Of a DNA stretch of 64,000 bases, positions 48,607 to 63,206 are shown one piece after another (positions within the stretch are counted from its first letter, which is position 1; every line of letters begins with the position of its first letter). Under the pieces are notes generated by a model, which was not told where the DNA came from, did no database searches, and saw nothing but the letters and a program-made list of their open reading frames with translations. Origin of the DNA: Ectothiorhodospiraceae bacterium (GTDB taxonomy: Bacteria > Pseudomonadota > Gammaproteobacteria > Nitrococcales > Aquisalimonadaceae); assembly GCA_003565775.1 (NCBI GenBank), contig PXAT01000161.1, positions 44,005-108,004 on the forward strand, in the 5' to 3' direction. The position numbers were made by a program, and so were the translations under genes.

Positions 48607-49356
48607 TCAGCCCGCAGCCGCCCGGCAAATTGTCAGAAACTGATCGGCTTTCAGCGATGCACCGCCGATCAGACCGCCGTCGATATCGTCCATACCGAAC
48701 AAGGCCTCGGCATTGTCCGCCTTCACGCTACCGCCGTACACAATGGTGATGTCGGCACCGACGGCGCCGAGACGGCCACGCAGAAAGGCGTGTACTGCCT
48801 GCGCCTGCTCCGGCGTCGCGGTACGTCCGGTACCGATAGCCCAGACCGGCTCATAGGCGATCACCAGTTCCGCGGCCCGCTCGGCACCTGTTGCCGCGAG
48901 CACCGCCTGTAGCTGCCGATCCACCACGTCTTCGGTGCGATCCGCGTCGCGTTCGTCCAGCGTCTCGCCGACGCAGACAATGGGCGTCAGCCCGGCAGCC
49001 AGTGCGGCAACCGCCCGCTGACCGACCAGCTCGTCACTCTCGGCATACAGCGCACGCCGTTCGGAATGGCCGACCAGCGCATAACTGCAGCCGGCTTCCC
49101 GCAACATGGCGCCGGAGATCTCGCCGGTAAACGCTCCCTCGCCTTCCTGATCGCAGACGTTCTGCGCACCCACCACCACCGGACTGCCGGCCAGACGCTC
49201 CGCCACCTGCGGTATGAACACCGCCGGCGGAATCACGGCCATGGCCGGCGGCGACACCAACTGGCCCGCCTGATCCAGAATCTCGTCCAGCAGCTCGCGC
49301 ACCATGGCGCGATTGCCGTGCATCTTCCAGTTCCCTGCCACCAGACGTCCGCGCAT
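48607..49356 (-). CDS. tpiA: Triosephosphate isomerase
   Basis: A 249-residue TIM-barrel enzyme interconverting dihydroxyacetone phosphate and glyceraldehyde 3-phosphate. Catalytic elements are intact: the lysine in AGNWKMHG, the histidine in VGHSERR and the glutamate in [10 protein letters not shown], followed by the phosphate-binding loop region [10 protein letters not shown]. The ATG at 49356 was selected because it gives the normal N-terminus [12 protein letters not shown], with GGGGGAG 7 bases upstream. It lies between glmM and secG. Confidence 0.98.
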   Translation of the reverse strand: MRGRLVAGNWKMHGNRAMVRELLDEILDQAGQLVSPPAMAVIPPAVFIPQVAERLAGSPVVVGAQNVCDQEGEGAFTGEISGAMLREAGCSYALVGHSERRALYAESDELVGQRAVAALAAGLTPIVCVGETLDERDADRTEDVVDRQLQAVLAATGAERAAELVIAYEPVWAIGTGRTATPEQAQAVHAFLRGRLGAVGADITIVYGGSVKADNAEALFGMDDIDGGLIGGASLKADQFLTICRAAAG

Positions 49357-49528
49357 GCTCCTGCTCCCCCGAAAGACACTGCCGCCGCCACGACCCGATT
49401 GCCCGTCGTGCGTCACCCGGATCGAAACGGCATGAAGTCGGTGTCCGTAACCCGGCGCACCGGGTACAGCGATGAAAAATCAGCCGGCAATGGTAAGGAA
49501 GGGACGAGGCCTTGTCGAGGGCGCCGGC

Positions 49529-50872
49529 TCAGGCTCCGGTCGCCACCTCGCCGACAACATCGGCGATGCGGCCGGCACACCGGCTGACCAGATCCGGATC
49601 ACGGCCCTCGACCATGACCCGGACCACCGGCTCGGTGCCCGAGGGCCGGAGCAGGACGCGGCCGGCGTCGCCAAGCTCCCCTTCGACGGCCTGTACCGCC
49701 TGCCGGACGGTTTCGTCCTGGGCCGGATTGGTGCCGCGCCGAATCGGTACGTTGATCATGGTCTGGGGCAGGCGCTGCATGCCGCTTTTCAGTTCGTGCA
49801 GAGTGCGCCCCGTATGCTGCATGATTTCCAGCACCTGGAGCGCCGAGATGATGCCGTCACCGGTGGTGGTGCGATCGAGACACACCAGATGACCGGACGA
49901 TTCGCCACCGATCAGGCCCTTTTCCCGACGCAACATTTCCATGACGTAGCGATCGCCGACCTTCGCCCGCCGGAAGTCTATACCCTTGCCCTTGAGGGCC
50001 AGCTCCAGGCCCAGGTTGCTCATCAGCGTGCCCACCACCGGACCGCGCAGTTTCCCGGCGGCATGACGGCCGCTGGCGATGATGAACAGCAGTTCATCGC
50101 CGTCGACCAGTTCACCGCGCTCGTCCACCATCAGCACGCGATCGCCGTCGCCGTCCAGCGCGATACCCAGGTCCGCCCGGTATTCCCGCACCGCAGCCTG
50201 CAAGCGTGCGGGATGCGTCGAACCGCAATCGACGTTGATGTTGAGCCCGTCCGGCTCGTCACCGATCGTCATGACTTCGGCGCCCAGCTCGCGAAACACC
50301 TCCGGACCCACCTGATAGGTGGCGCCGTTGGCACAGTCAATCACCAGACGCAGCTGGTCGAAACGGGTCGAGCGGCTGACGCGACCCTTGCAGAATTCGA
50401 TGTAGCGGCCGGAGGCATCGCTCAGGCGAACCACCTTGCCCAGCTCGGCCGACGGCACCGTGACCAGCGGCTTGTCCAGCTCGTCCTCGATCGCCGCCTC
50501 GGTAGCGTCGTCCAGTTTCTGTCCGTCACCGGAAAAGAATTTGACGCCGTTGTCTTCATGCGGATTGTGCGAAGCGCTGATGACGATGCCGGCCCCCGCA
50601 TGGAAGGTCGTCGTGAGGTAGGCGATGGCCGGCGTCGGCATCGGCCCGAGCAGACGAATGTCTGCACCGGCGGCCGACAGGCCGGCCTCCATTGCGGACT
50701 CGAACATATAGCCGGAGATGCGCGTGTCCTTGCCGATCATGACCAGCGGGCGCCGCTCACGGGACAGCACCCGCCCCAGCGCCCAGCCCAGCTTGAGCAT
50801 GAAATCCGCCGTGATCGGCTCTTCCCCGACGCGCCCGCGGATGCCGTCCGTACCGAAATACCGCCTTGTCAT
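49529..50872 (-). CDS. glmM: Phosphoglucosamine mutase
   Basis: A 447-residue enzyme converting glucosamine 6-phosphate to glucosamine 1-phosphate for UDP-GlcNAc, hence peptidoglycan and LPS. The start [14 protein letters not shown] is typical. The phosphorylated catalytic serine is Ser101 in [12 protein letters not shown]. The metal-binding loop is [11 protein letters not shown], and sugar-binding GGESSGHLV and the C-terminal [15 protein letters not shown] are present. The ATG overlaps the folP stop (ATGA), the standard folP-glmM coupling. Confidence 0.98.
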   Translation of the reverse strand: MTRRYFGTDGIRGRVGEEPITADFMLKLGWALGRVLSRERRPLVMIGKDTRISGYMFESAMEAGLSAAGADIRLLGPMPTPAIAYLTTTFHAGAGIVISASHNPHEDNGVKFFSGDGQKLDDATEAAIEDELDKPLVTVPSAELGKVVRLSDASGRYIEFCKGRVSRSTRFDQLRLVIDCANGATYQVGPEVFRELGAEVMTIGDEPDGLNINVDCGSTHPARLQAAVREYRADLGIALDGDGDRVLMVDERGELVDGDELLFIIASGRHAAGKLRGPVVGTLMSNLGLELALKGKGIDFRRAKVGDRYVMEMLRREKGLIGGESSGHLVCLDRTTTGDGIISALQVLEIMQHTGRTLHELKSGMQRLPQTMINVPIRRGTNPAQDETVRQAVQAVEGELGDAGRVLLRPSGTEPVVRVMVEGRDPDLVSRCAGRIADVVGEVATGA

Positions 50873-51756
50873 GCGCCAGCCCCCCGGCCTGGTTCCGGCA
50901 GCCCCCCTGTCAGGACTGCCGACACGAAATCGATTGCCTCGCGCGTCGCCGCCACATCGTGTACCCGGACCACTCGTGCGCCCAGCGTCGCCGCCATCAC
51001 CGCCGCCGCCACACTGCCATGCAGGCGCTCCTGCGGCGGCTTGTTGGTGGCCTGCCCGACCATGCCCTTGCGCGACATGCCGACCAGCACCGGCAACCCG
51101 GATGCAACCAGCTGGTCCAGCTCGCGCAGCAACTGATAATTATGCACCGAGCGTTTCCCGAAGCCGAAACCCGGATCCAGCAGCAGACGATGTCGCGGTA
51201 TACCGACGGCCTCGCAATCCGCAACCCTCGCCAGCAGGAAATCCCGGACCGCAACCGTGACGTCATCATAGCGCGGGTCGTCCTGCATGGTCCGGGGTGT
51301 TCCCAGCATGTGCATCAGGCAGATCGGCAGGCCGCTGTCCCGTGCTGCCTCCAGCGCACCCTCGGCGCGCAGGCCGTTGACGTCATTGAGCAGCCCGGCG
51401 CCGGCAGCAGCCGCGGCGCGCATGACCTCCGGTTTGCTGGTATCGACGGAGACCGGTACCGGCAGCGACGGGCAGAGTACCTCCAGCACCGGCATGATTC
51501 GCCGCAGCTCCTCGTCCTGCGGCACCGGCGTCGCCCCGGGCCGGGTGGATTCCCCACCGACATCGATGATCTCGGCACCCTCGTCCACCATACGCCGGGC
51601 CCGCGTCAGCGCCGTTTCCGGCGCCAGGTAGTTGCCGCCATCGGAAAAGGAGTCCGGAGTCACGTTGAGAATGCCCATCACCCGTGGCCTGGACAGGTCA
51701 AGCGCGTGTCGGCCGCATTGCAGAACCGGACCCGCAATGGCGTCGTGCTGTTTCAT
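50869..51756 (-). CDS. folP: Dihydropteroate synthase
   Basis: A 295-residue TIM-barrel enzyme joining 4-aminobenzoate to dihydropterin pyrophosphate in folate synthesis; the target of sulfonamides. Signature motifs are [44 protein letters not shown] and GFGFGK. The ATG at 51756 gives [15 protein letters not shown] after a G-rich ribosome-binding site. ftsH lies upstream, with a terminator between them, and glmM overlaps downstream. Confidence 0.97.
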   Translation of the reverse strand: MKQHDAIAGPVLQCGRHALDLSRPRVMGILNVTPDSFSDGGNYLAPETALTRARRMVDEGAEIIDVGGESTRPGATPVPQDEELRRIMPVLEVLCPSLPVPVSVDTSKPEVMRAAAAAGAGLLNDVNGLRAEGALEAARDSGLPICLMHMLGTPRTMQDDPRYDDVTVAVRDFLLARVADCEAVGIPRHRLLLDPGFGFGKRSVHNYQLLRELDQLVASGLPVLVGMSRKGMVGQATNKPPQERLHGSVAAAVMAATLGARVVRVHDVAATREAIDFVSAVLTGGLPEPGRGAGA

Positions 51757-51764
51757 GTCGCCCC

Positions 51765-51807
51765 CCCTGAAAACAAAGAGTGCCCGCCCGGGAGGCCCGG
51801 ACGGGCA
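51765..51807 (-). terminator. Rho-independent terminator after ftsH
   Basis: An 11-bp GC stem with one mismatch (TGCCCGTCCGGG / CCCGGGCGGGCA on the minus strand, loop of 3) is followed by CTCTTTGTTTT. It lies 50 bases after the ftsH stop and ends 9 bases before the folP start, so read-through probably still supplies some folP-glmM. Confidence 0.75.
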
Positions 51808-51855
51808 CATCAGGGAGGCACCAGTACCGTGTCTCCCCGGGAAAACCTCAACAGC

Positions 51856-53784
51856 CTAGTGTTCGCTGGCTGGCGAACCGATGCTGCCGTCCTGCCGGTC
51901 ATCGGCAGTCTTGTCGTCGCGGCCGGCACCACCGCCGGAATTGCTCTGGTTGTCATTCCAGCCACGCGGCGGACTCACCGGCCGGCCGGCCATGATGTCG
52001 TCGATCTGGCTCTTGTCGATGGTCTCGTACTTCATCAGCGCCTCGGTCATGGTGTGCAGCTTGTCCATGTTGTCGCTGATTATCTTCCTGGCATGCTCGT
52101 AGTTGTCATCGATGATCCGACGGATCTCCTTCTCGATGGCATGCGCGGTCTCATCGGACACCTGCTTCTGCCTGCCCATGGACTGGCCGAGGAAGACCTC
52201 GCCCTCCTCCTCGCTGTAGGCCAGCGGCCCCATGCGATCGGACAGACCCCACTTGGTCACCATGTTGCGGGCAATCTGGGTCGCACGCTCGATGTCATTC
52301 GAGGCGCCGGTGGTGACCCTGTCGTCACCGTAGATCAGTTCCTCGGCAATGCGACCGCCGAACAGCGACGTGATCATGCTGTTGAGGCGCCGCTTGGAGT
52401 AGCTGACGCGGTCCTCCTCGGGCAGGAACATGGTGACGCCCAGTGCCCGACCGCGCGGGATGATCGTGACCTTGTGCACCGGGTCATGCTCCGGTGTGAT
52501 GCGCCCGACAATGGCGTGACCCGACTCGTGATAAGCGGTCATGCGCTTGTCGTCCTCGCTCATCACCATGGAACGCCGCTCGGCCCCCATCATGATCTTG
52601 TCCTTGGCGCGCTCGAAGTCTTCCATATCGACTTCGCGCTTGTTGCTGCGCGCCGCGAACAGCGCCGCCTCATTGGCCAGGTTGGCCAGATCGGCGCCGG
52701 AGAAACCCGGGCAACCGCGCGCCAGGATGAAGGGATCCACGTCCCGTGCCAGCGGCAGCTTGCTCATGTGAACCTTGAGGATCTGTTCGCGACCACGTAC
52801 GTCCGGCAAGGGCACCACGACCTGCCGGTCGAAACGGCCCGGACGCAGCAGCGCCGGGTCGAGCACATCCGGACGGTTGGTCGCGGCGATGACGATAATG
52901 CCTTCGTTGCCCTCGAAGCCGTCCATTTCCACCAGCAGCTGGTTCAGGGTCTGCTCGCGCTCGTCGTGACCGCCGCCCAGCCCGGCACCGCGCTGTCGAC
53001 CGACCGCATCGATTTCGTCGATGAAGATGATGCACGGGGCATGCTTCTTGGCCTGGGCGAACATGTCGCGCACCCGGGACGCGCCGACACCGACGAACAT
53101 CTCGACGAAGTCCGACCCGGAAATGCTGAAGAACGGCACCTTGGCCTCGCCGGCGATTGCCTTGGCCAGCAGCGTCTTGCCGGTACCCGGCGAGCCCACC
53201 ATCAGCACGCCACGCGGGATATGCCCCCCGAGGCGCTGAAACTTGGACGGATCACGCAGGAAGTCGACCAGTTCGGAGACCTCTTCCTTGGCCTCTTCGA
53301 CGCCGGCAACGTCATTGAACGTGACCTTGACCTGTTCCTCGGTCATGAGCTTGGCCTTGCTCTTGCCGAAGGACATGGCGCCGCGGCCGCCGCCACCACC
53401 CTGCATCTGCCGCATGAAGTAGATCCACACCGCAATCAGCAACAGGAAGGGCGTCCATGAGATCAGGATCTGCATCAGCATGCTGCGACCCTGGGCCTCT
53501 TCGGCATCGATACTGACGCCGTTATCCAGCAGGGTACCGATCAGCGCCCGGTTGTCGGTCTCGGGGCTCATCGTGCGGAAGCTGTTGCCGCCGGTCGTGG
53601 TACCGCGGATTTCCTGACCCTGAAGGATGACGTCACTCACGTTCCCGCGCTCCACATCAGCGAGGAATTCGGAGTAAGTGATCTTGTCGGTCGTGGTCGA
53701 GCGGTCCTGGAAATTACTGAAGACCGACATCAGCACGACGGCGATAATCACCCATAAAATCAGGTTTTTGGCCATATCGTTCAA
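51856..53784 (-). CDS. ftsH: ATP-dependent zinc metalloprotease FtsH
   Basis: A 642-residue membrane AAA+ protease that degrades misfolded membrane proteins and regulators such as LpxC and sigma-32 in E. coli. Two membrane helices (about 8-26 and 109-125) flank the periplasmic domain. Walker A is VGSPGTGKT, Walker [12 protein letters not shown], and the zinc motif HESGH lies in [11 protein letters not shown]. The tail is Gly/Asp-rich. The TTG at 53784 has GAGG 9 bases upstream; the ATG three codons later (53775, MAKNLILW) is an alternative. rlmE precedes it, the usual order. Confidence 0.97.
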   Translation of the reverse strand: MNDMAKNLILWVIIAVVLMSVFSNFQDRSTTTDKITYSEFLADVERGNVSDVILQGQEIRGTTTGGNSFRTMSPETDNRALIGTLLDNGVSIDAEEAQGRSMLMQILISWTPFLLLIAVWIYFMRQMQGGGGGRGAMSFGKSKAKLMTEEQVKVTFNDVAGVEEAKEEVSELVDFLRDPSKFQRLGGHIPRGVLMVGSPGTGKTLLAKAIAGEAKVPFFSISGSDFVEMFVGVGASRVRDMFAQAKKHAPCIIFIDEIDAVGRQRGAGLGGGHDEREQTLNQLLVEMDGFEGNEGIIVIAATNRPDVLDPALLRPGRFDRQVVVPLPDVRGREQILKVHMSKLPLARDVDPFILARGCPGFSGADLANLANEAALFAARSNKREVDMEDFERAKDKIMMGAERRSMVMSEDDKRMTAYHESGHAIVGRITPEHDPVHKVTIIPRGRALGVTMFLPEEDRVSYSKRRLNSMITSLFGGRIAEELIYGDDRVTTGASNDIERATQIARNMVTKWGLSDRMGPLAYSEEEGEVFLGQSMGRQKQVSDETAHAIEKEIRRIIDDNYEHARKIISDNMDKLHTMTEALMKYETIDKSQIDDIMAGRPVSPPRGWNDNQSNSGGGAGRDDKTADDRQDGSIGSPASEH

Positions 53785-53880
53785 GGTGGTTCACCTCGGT
53801 CGTTGAAGCAGTGGCGTGATATCGACACGCCACTGCATTGGGGTCCTTGATAGAGACCGCCGGGGTTCCGTTCGACGGTA

Positions 53881-54501
53881 CTACAGGCGCCGGCCTCGAG
53901 CCAGCAGGTAAATTTCGCGACTGCGACCGCGGGACGCCTCCGGTTTGCGCGAGACAACGCGGTCGAACTGCGTACGCAAGTCACGCAGGAAGGGATCAAA
54001 CCCCTCACCCTGGAATGTCTTGACCAGAAAATCACCGTCTGGTTTCAAGACCTGACGCGCAAAGTCCAGAGCCAGCTCCACCAGATACATGGCGCGGGGC
54101 TGATCCACTGCCTTCATACCACTGATATTGGGTGCCATGTCCGACAGCACAAGGTCTACCGACCGTCCGGCCAGAGTCTCCTGCAGACGCTGCAGGGCCT
54201 CGTCCTCGGTAAAGTCCGCCTGCAGCACCGTGGTATCCGCCACGGCGTCCATCGGCAGAATGTCCAGCGCTACCACATGACCACTGCCGCCGACCCGCTC
54301 CGCCGCATACTGTGTCCAGCCACCGGGGGCGGCGCCCAGATCCACCACGACCATACCCGGCTTCAGCAGACGGTCCTTGCCGTCGACCTCTTTCAGCTTG
54401 AACACCGCACGCGAACGGTAACCCTGACGCTGCGCCTCCTTGACATAAGGATCGTTGAAATGTTCGCGCAGCCAGCGACCGCTACTCTTGCTCCTGGCCA
54501 T
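53881..54501 (-). CDS. rlmE: 23S rRNA (uridine-2'-O-)-methyltransferase RlmE
   Basis: A 206-residue SAM-dependent enzyme (FtsJ/RrmJ) that 2'-O-methylates U2552 of 23S rRNA in the A-loop. The start [20 protein letters not shown] is family-typical. The SAM motif is [13 protein letters not shown], the catalytic aspartate is in [10 protein letters not shown] and the catalytic lysine is in [10 protein letters not shown]. The ATG at 54501 gives the normal length. It is followed by ftsH, as in E. coli, and its start overlaps a small membrane protein gene by 20 bases. Confidence 0.97.
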   Translation of the reverse strand: MARSKSSGRWLREHFNDPYVKEAQRQGYRSRAVFKLKEVDGKDRLLKPGMVVVDLGAAPGGWTQYAAERVGGSGHVVALDILPMDAVADTTVLQADFTEDEALQRLQETLAGRSVDLVLSDMAPNISGMKAVDQPRAMYLVELALDFARQVLKPDGDFLVKTFQGEGFDPFLRDLRTQFDRVVSRKPEASRGRSREIYLLARGRRL

Positions 54502-54712
54502 GCAGGACTCCCTGTTGCAGTTCCGCCCGTGCGCGCCGCAGCGCGCGCCGGGTCCGCCAGGCGAGCCAGGCCGCGCCCAGCACGGATCCGCCGAACAGCA
54601 CCAGCAACTCGAGCGCACGCCCCAGGGGCGCGATCATGACGCCGAACCAGAGACACAGGAGCGCCAGCACCAGCACGCCGAGGTCCAGCTTCACCGCCGG
54701 CAGAACCATCAT
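54482..54712 (-). CDS. Small two-helix membrane protein upstream of rlmE
   Basis: A 76-residue frame if started at the ATG at 54712 (an adjacent ATG lies at 54709). It has two hydrophobic helices ([39 protein letters not shown]) joined by APLGR, then an Arg-rich helical tail ending in GVLHGQEQE. It overlaps the rlmE start by 20 bases, so it may couple rlmE translation. No family is recognised and the ribosome-binding site is weak. A longer start would collide with the divergent yhbY gene. The clear helix pattern makes it more likely real than chance. Confidence 0.55.
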   Translation of the reverse strand: MMVLPAVKLDLGVLVLALLCLWFGVMIAPLGRALELLVLFGGSVLGAAWLAWRTRRALRRARAELQQGVLHGQEQE

Positions 54713-54733
54713 CTGAGCGCTGTCGTCGCTGCG

Positions 54734-54742
54734 TGCTACACT
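54734..54742 (+). promoter_or_regulatory. Candidate extended -10 promoter of yhbY
   Basis: TGCTACACT fits an extended -10 (TGN-TACACT). The -35 at 17-18 bases upstream (CTGAGC/TGAGCG) is poor, as tolerated by extended -10 promoters. The yhbY ATG lies 38 bases downstream. Confidence 0.45.
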
Positions 54743-54779
54743 CCCGCGCCTGTCATCGCGCGAGCCGGATTTCTGCACC

Positions 54780-55082
54780 ATGAAAAGCCTCACTGAAGAT
54801 CAGAAACGTCACCTGCGCCGCCTCGGCCACGCATTGAAACCGGTGGTTCTCATGGGCGCTGCCGGCCTCACCGACGCGGTCATGGCGGAAATCGACCAGG
54901 CACTGGATGACCACGAACTGATCAAGGTCAAACTGGTAGCCGACGACCGCAGCCAGCGACAGGAACTCGGCGAACGCATAAGCAGGGAGCAGAAGGCGGC
55001 GCTGGTCCAGGCTGTCGGTAACGTCGTTCTGCTGTTCCGGCGCTCGCGCATCGAAAGGAAACGCCGCATCGCCCTGCCGTGA
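54780..55082 (+). CDS. yhbY: Ribosome assembly RNA-binding protein YhbY
   Basis: A 100-residue CRM-domain RNA-binding protein associated with pre-50S subunits. The family pattern LTEDQKRHLRRLGHALKPVVLMG, then GLTDAVMAEIDQALDDHELIKVKL and the C-terminal VGNVVLLFRRS is clear. It is divergent from the rlmE-ftsH group and convergent with greA, the same neighbourhood as in E. coli. The start ATG is at 54780. Confidence 0.95.
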   Translation: MKSLTEDQKRHLRRLGHALKPVVLMGAAGLTDAVMAEIDQALDDHELIKVKLVADDRSQRQELGERISREQKAALVQAVGNVVLLFRRSRIERKRRIALP

Positions 55083-55175
55083 CGGCGAGGCTGCACATTC
55101 GAACCGTCGCACCGCGCCTGGCCGGATGAGCAAAACCGGTCTCGGGCACAGACGCGGGAATCAATCAGCGTCTCC

Positions 55176-55651
55176 CTAGATGTATCGCACCGCCACGATC
55201 TCGTAATCGCGCGTCCCGCCCGGTGCATCGACCGAGGCGATGTCACCCTCCTCATGCCCGATCAGGGCACGGGCGAACGGCGACTGCACCGAGATCATGC
55301 CCTGCTTGATGTCAGCCTCGTCCTCGCCAACGATGCGATAGGTGAATTCCTCGCCGGAATCCTCGTCAATCAGATCCACGGTCGCGCCGAAGACCACCTT
55401 GCCGTTGGCATTGAGCTTGGTCACGTCGATGATCTGGGCATTCGACAACTTGCCTTCGATGTCCTTGATCCGGCCTTCGGCGAAGCTCTGCTGTTCGCGC
55501 GCCGCGTGATATTCCGCGTTTTCCTTGAGGTCGCCGTGCGCACGCGCCTCGGCAATCGCCTCGATGATCCGCGGCCGTTCCTCGTACTTCAGCCTGTTCA
55601 GTTCCTCGCGGAGCTTTTCTGCACCCCGCTGGGTCAGCGGAACCTTGCTGC

Positions 55652-55655
<4 letters not shown>
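55176..55655 (-). CDS. greA: Transcription elongation factor GreA
   Basis: A 159-residue factor that enters the RNA polymerase secondary channel and rescues backtracked complexes by transcript cleavage. The N-terminal coiled coil ([20 protein letters not shown]...[18 protein letters not shown]) holds the acidic tip residues [11 protein letters not shown]. The C-terminal globular domain has [22 protein letters not shown] and [14 protein letters not shown]. The ATG at 55655 overlaps the carB stop (ATGA), so it is coupled to the carAB operon. Confidence 0.98.
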
Positions 55656-58873
<3,218 letters not shown>

Positions 58874-58902
58874 GGTGTCTCGCTTGCTGCCGGGGCTCGA
58901 AG

Positions 58903-60048
58903 TCAGGCCTGACGATGCTGCTGCATCAGATCGATGAAGTGCGCGAACAGCGGACGCACGTCGTGCGGACCGGGACTGGCTTCCGGATGCCCCTGAAAAC
59001 TGAAGGCCGGCCGGTCGGTCCGATGCACGCCCTGCAGCGAGCCGTCGAACAGCGACCGGTGAGTTGCCCGCAGGGTCTCGGGCAGGCTGCCCTCGTCCAC
59101 CGCGAAACCGTGGTTCTGGCTGGAGATCATGACCCGGCCGCTGTCCACGTCCAGCACCGGATGGTTGGCACCGTGATGGCCGAACTTCATCTTCACGCTG
59201 CGCGCGCCACTGGCGAGCCCCAGCAACTGGTGGCCGAGGCAGATGCCGAAGGTGGGCAGGCCGGCGTCGATCACCTCGCGGATGGCGGCAATGGCGTAAT
59301 CGCAGGGTTCCGGGTCGCCCGGGCCGTTGGACAGGAAGACCCCGTCCGGGGCCATCGCCAGAACCTCCGACGCCGGCGTTTTCGCCGGCACCACGGTGAC
59401 GCGGCAGCCGTGATCCACCAGCATGCGCAGGATGTTGTGCTTGATGCCGTAATCCCAGGCCACCACATGCCAGGGCAGGCTGTCGGCGGCGGACTCCGAC
59501 GCATCCGCGGTGCCATGATCCAGGGTCCAGCTGCCACGGCGCCATTCGTAGGCGGCATCGGTGGTCACGGTCTGCGCCAGATCCATGCCTTTCAGGCCGG
59601 GAAAGGCCCGTGCCGCTTCAAGCGCCTGTGCGACATCGATGTCGCCGGCCATGATGCAACCGTTCTGGGCGCCCTTCTCGCGCAACAGCCGGGTCAGGCG
59701 ACGGGTGTCGATACCGGCAATGGCGACAATGCCGTGCTCCTGCAGATAATCCGAGAGGTCACCGGTGGAACGCCAGCTACTGGCCCGCACCGGCAGATCG
59801 CGGATGATCAGGCCGCCGAAATGCACCCGATCGGCCTCCCGATCGATGTCGTTGACACCGGTATTGCCCACATGCGGATAGGTCAGGGTCACGAGCTGAC
59901 GGCTGTAGGACGGATCGGTGGCGATCTCCTGATAGCCGGTCATGGCGGTGTTGAACACCACCTCGCCGCTGGTCGTTCCGGATCTGCCGATGGACTCCCC
60001 GTGAAACAGGCTTCCATCCTCGAGCGCAAGCACGGCCGGTGCGTTCAA
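58903..60048 (-). CDS. carA: Carbamoyl-phosphate synthase small subunit
   Basis: A 381-residue glutaminase subunit that supplies ammonia to CarB. The N-terminal CPSase domain has [43 protein letters not shown] (seen in parts) and the C-terminal class I amidotransferase has the nucleophile cysteine in [13 protein letters not shown] and the catalytic HP in [11 protein letters not shown]. The start is a TTG at 60048, supported by AGGAG 6 bases upstream and a family-like N-terminus. The 145-base gap to relA probably holds the promoter, but I could not pin it. Confidence 0.97.
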   Translation of the reverse strand: MNAPAVLALEDGSLFHGESIGRSGTTSGEVVFNTAMTGYQEIATDPSYSRQLVTLTYPHVGNTGVNDIDREADRVHFGGLIIRDLPVRASSWRSTGDLSDYLQEHGIVAIAGIDTRRLTRLLREKGAQNGCIMAGDIDVAQALEAARAFPGLKGMDLAQTVTTDAAYEWRRGSWTLDHGTADASESAADSLPWHVVAWDYGIKHNILRMLVDHGCRVTVVPAKTPASEVLAMAPDGVFLSNGPGDPEPCDYAIAAIREVIDAGLPTFGICLGHQLLGLASGARSVKMKFGHHGANHPVLDVDSGRVMISSQNHGFAVDEGSLPETLRATHRSLFDGSLQGVHRTDRPAFSFQGHPEASPGPHDVRPLFAHFIDLMQQHRQA

Positions 60049-60193
60049 CAGCTTCTCCTGAGATGCGGGCGCGCGAAAGACGAAGACTTCACGGAAGCCT
60101 CCGTCCGTCGCCGGCGAGCATGAATCCAGTCCCCAAAAACGTGCCGCAGTTTACTTCAAGGTGGCCTTCGGGGGAACCGCCGCAGCGCACAAT

Positions 60194-62395
60194 TCAGCCC
60201 ACCGCACGGCGCACGTCCACCACATTGCGCAGGCCGGCGATACGCTCCATGAGTCGGCTCATCTGCTCCACGTCACTGATCTCGACGGTCAGGGTCATGC
60301 GCGCCATGTGGTCATCACGACCGGTGCTGGTGTTGACCCGCACCACGTTCAGCTTCTCGTTGGTGAGGATCGCGGTGATGTCGCGCAGCAGACCCTGACG
60401 GTCATAGGCATCGACCTGGATATCCACCGGATACTTGCGTTCGGAGCCGGCCCGCCAGCTCACCTCGACCAGACGGTGGCTGTCGGTCTCCACGGCATGC
60501 CGCAGGTTGGGACAGTCGCGGCGGTGAATCGTGACCCCCTGCCCCTGGGTGATGAAACCGACCACCGGGTCGCCCGGTGCCGGCCGACAGCAGCGACCGA
60601 GCCGGGTCAGCACGTTACCGACCCCGTAGATCGAGACATCGCCCGAGCCGTCCGAGGTGGCGCTGCGCTCCAGCGACTGCGGCGACTCGTCCGGCCGCGG
60701 CAGCACCTGATCGCCGAGCAGGCCGGCAATCTGACCACCGGTGATGTCACCCCGGCCGATGGCGGCGAGAAACTCGTCAAGCTGCGGAAAGCGGGTGCGC
60801 TGGGCCAGCTTTTCCAGATTGATATCGGTCAGACCGAGGCGGTGCAGTTCGCGGTCGAGTTCCTGTCGGCCGGCAATGACATTCTTTTCGTGATCCTGCT
60901 GTCGGAACCAGGTACGGATCCGTGAGCGGGCCCGGCTGGTGGTGACATAGCCGCGCGCCGGATTGAGCCAGTCCCGCCCCGGCACCGAATTGCGGGCGGT
61001 GAGGATTTCCACCTGATCGCCGTTCCGCAGGGTGGACGTCAGCGGCACGATACGGCCGTTCACCTTCGCGCCGCGGCAACGGTGACCGATGTCGCTGTGC
61101 ACGTAATAGGCGAAATCCAGGGGCGTGGCGCCGCGCGGCAGATCCATGACATCACCCTTCGGACTGATGACATAGACCCGGTCCTCGAACACCTCGGCCT
61201 TGAAGCGATCGATGAAATCCTCGGGCACCGACTCGTCGCGGCCGCCGTCCAGCAACTGCCGCAGCCAGGCGATGCGCTGCTCGAAGTGGGGATCACGGGC
61301 GCCACCTTCCTTGTAGCGCCAGTGCGCCGCGACCCCGAGCTCGGACTGTTCGTGCATGTCGAAGGTGCGGATCTGCACCTCGACGGTTTTGCCCTCCGGC
61401 CCCACCACCGCGGTGTGCAACGACTGATAGTCGTTCTCCTTGGGGGTGGCGATGTAATCGTCGAATTCCTTCGGAATGTGCTTCCACAGGCTGTGCACCA
61501 CGCCCAGCGTGGCATAACAGGCGGCTACATCCCGCACCAGCACACGCAGGGCCCGCAGATCGAACAGCTCGTGGAAGCCCAGCCCCTTGCGCTGCATCTT
61601 CTTCCAGATGCTGTAGATGTGCTTCGGTCGGCCATGCACCTCGCCGTCAATACCGGCGCGATCCAGCGCCGCCTGCAACTCGGCGGTAACCGTTCGGATG
61701 TAGCGCTCGCGATCCTGGCGCTTCTCGCGCAGAAGACGGGCCACGCGTTTGTAAGTCTCCGGTTCCCGGTAGCGGAAACTCAGATCTTCCATCTCCCATT
61801 TCACCTGCCAGATACCCAGACGATTGGCCAGCGGCGCGTAGATATCCGCCGCCTCACGCGCCATCCGCTGGCGCACCGGCTCCGGCAGCGACTTCAGGGT
61901 TCGCAGGTCGTGCAGACGCTCGGCCAGCTTGATGAACACCACGCGGATATCCTGGGCCATGGCCAGTAACAGCTTGCGCAGCGCCTCCGACTGACCCTCC
62001 CGGTCATTGCCCGGGGATTCATGCAGTTCGCTGATCACATCCATGCGCGCCACGCCGTCGATCATGATCAGCGCCTCGCTGTCGCAATGCGACCGCTGGC
62101 TGTGCCAGGCCTCCGGATTGACCGTCGGCGCATCATGCAGCAGGCCGGCCACCATGGTGTGCACGTCCAGCCGCAGGCCGGCGAGAATGGTCGCCACCGA
62201 CACCCCGTGTTCGAAATAGGTTTCCCCGGACGGCCGACAGGTCGTGCCGTAACACTGCCGGGCAACCTCCCAGGCATCCGCCACCAGACGTCGATCGTCC
62301 TCCCCGACCTGCGGCGCGAAAGTCTCCAGCCAGCGCTCCAGGGTCAACTCGCCCTGGGCAAAAAGTACGCTGAGATCGTCGGTTACGCTGACCAT
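60194..62395 (-). CDS. relA: GTP pyrophosphokinase RelA ((p)ppGpp synthetase I)
   Basis: A 733-residue stringent-response enzyme. The N-terminal HD hydrolase region is degenerate: His63 and His87-Asp88 remain, but the following Glu-Asp pair is replaced in [10 protein letters not shown] and LADRLHN has become LAERLHD. The synthetase domain has [12 protein letters not shown] and the EFDD form of the charge motif in [19 protein letters not shown], as in monofunctional RelA rather than SpoT. TGS ([21 protein letters not shown]), ZFD and C-terminal ACT domains follow. It should make (p)ppGpp on amino-acid starvation at the ribosome. The gene is divergent from lexA. Confidence 0.96.
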   Translation of the reverse strand: MVSVTDDLSVLFAQGELTLERWLETFAPQVGEDDRRLVADAWEVARQCYGTTCRPSGETYFEHGVSVATILAGLRLDVHTMVAGLLHDAPTVNPEAWHSQRSHCDSEALIMIDGVARMDVISELHESPGNDREGQSEALRKLLLAMAQDIRVVFIKLAERLHDLRTLKSLPEPVRQRMAREAADIYAPLANRLGIWQVKWEMEDLSFRYREPETYKRVARLLREKRQDRERYIRTVTAELQAALDRAGIDGEVHGRPKHIYSIWKKMQRKGLGFHELFDLRALRVLVRDVAACYATLGVVHSLWKHIPKEFDDYIATPKENDYQSLHTAVVGPEGKTVEVQIRTFDMHEQSELGVAAHWRYKEGGARDPHFEQRIAWLRQLLDGGRDESVPEDFIDRFKAEVFEDRVYVISPKGDVMDLPRGATPLDFAYYVHSDIGHRCRGAKVNGRIVPLTSTLRNGDQVEILTARNSVPGRDWLNPARGYVTTSRARSRIRTWFRQQDHEKNVIAGRQELDRELHRLGLTDINLEKLAQRTRFPQLDEFLAAIGRGDITGGQIAGLLGDQVLPRPDESPQSLERSATSDGSGDVSIYGVGNVLTRLGRCCRPAPGDPVVGFITQGQGVTIHRRDCPNLRHAVETDSHRLVEVSWRAGSERKYPVDIQVDAYDRQGLLRDITAILTNEKLNVVRVNTSTGRDDHMARMTLTVEISDVEQMSRLMERIAGLRNVVDVRRAVG

Positions 62396-62476
62396 GCTTT
62401 GCTGATTCCCTGTCCTCCGGCGACGCCGCCTGGAATGGCCGGCATTCTACGCCGCCCAGCCGAAAGGGAAACACGG

Positions 62477-62505
62477 TTGCTGTATAAAAAAACACTGTCT
62501 ATAGT
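62477..62505 (+). promoter_or_regulatory. lexA promoter
   Basis: TTGCTG (62477-62482), 17-base spacer, TATAGT (62500-62505). The -10 is near consensus. Both hexamers are overlapped by the two SOS boxes, so LexA binding would block polymerase. The leader to the lexA ATG is about 16 bases. Confidence 0.75.
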
Positions 62506-62510
62506 ACCAG
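62480..62510 (+). promoter_or_regulatory. Two overlapping LexA (SOS) boxes
   Basis: CTGT-N8-ACAC (62480-62495) and CTGT-N8-CCAG (62495-62510) each match CTGT-N8-ACAG with one mismatch and share one base. Two boxes on its own promoter are typical of autoregulated gammaproteobacterial lexA. Confidence 0.8.
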
Positions 62511-62527
62511 CAACAACGGAGGCCCCG

Positions 62528-63151
62528 ATGCAAGCACTCACGGTACGCCAGCAGGAAATTCTCGAACTGATCCGCCGCTTCATCGCCGATACCGGCTATC
62601 CGCCAACCCGTGCGGATATCAATCGGGCCCTGGGTTTCCGTTCACCGAATGCCGCGGAAAGCCATCTGCGGGCCCTGGAACGCAAGGGCGCACTGCAACT
62701 GACCCCCGGCTCCTCGCGCGGCATCCGGCTGCTGGAAGAGCCGACGACAACGGCCACCGACGAGGGGCTACCGATCATCGGCCAGGTCGCCGCCGGCAGC
62801 CCGGTACTGGCCGAGGAACACGTTCGCGGTCACTGCCGCACGGCCAGTGACCTGTTCTCGCCGCATGCCGATTACCTGCTGGCAGTGCGCGGCATGAGCA
62901 TGCGCGACGCCGGCATTCTCGATGGCGACCTGCTGGCGGTACACAGCACCCGCGAAGCACGCAACGGCCAGATCGTGGTGGCCCGCCTGCAGGACGAGGT
63001 GACCGTGAAACGCTTTCGTCGTGATGGTCATCGAGTCTGGCTGTTGCCGGAAAACCCGGAATTCAAACCGCTGGAACTGGACCTGCGGAAGGATCCGCTG
63101 GACATCGAGGGCCTGGGAGTAGGCCTGATCCGCAATGGCAGCCCGCTATAA
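62528..63151 (+). CDS. lexA: SOS repressor LexA
   Basis: A 207-residue repressor and self-cleaving serine protease. The N-terminal winged helix ([46 protein letters not shown]) binds SOS boxes. The cleavage site is Ala89-Gly90 in VAAGSP. The catalytic dyad is Ser124 (RGMSM) and Lys161 (VTVKRF). The ATG at 62528 follows a GGAGGCCCC site. Two SOS boxes overlap its promoter. imuA follows after 55 bases, so damage would induce both. Confidence 0.98.
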   Translation: MQALTVRQQEILELIRRFIADTGYPPTRADINRALGFRSPNAAESHLRALERKGALQLTPGSSRGIRLLEEPTTTATDEGLPIIGQVAAGSPVLAEEHVRGHCRTASDLFSPHADYLLAVRGMSMRDAGILDGDLLAVHSTREARNGQIVVARLQDEVTVKRFRRDGHRVWLLPENPEFKPLELDLRKDPLDIEGLGVGLIRNGSPL

Positions 63152-63206
63152 GCCCTGCACCGGCTGTCACCGCGCGACAAGACAGAACAACACAACGAGG
63201 TCCGCC

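Noticed and set aside
58874..59545. Upstream extension of the carB frame by over 200 residues
   Set aside because: The extension lies over carA in another frame, is not CarB-like, and the ATG at 58873 gives the exact family length.
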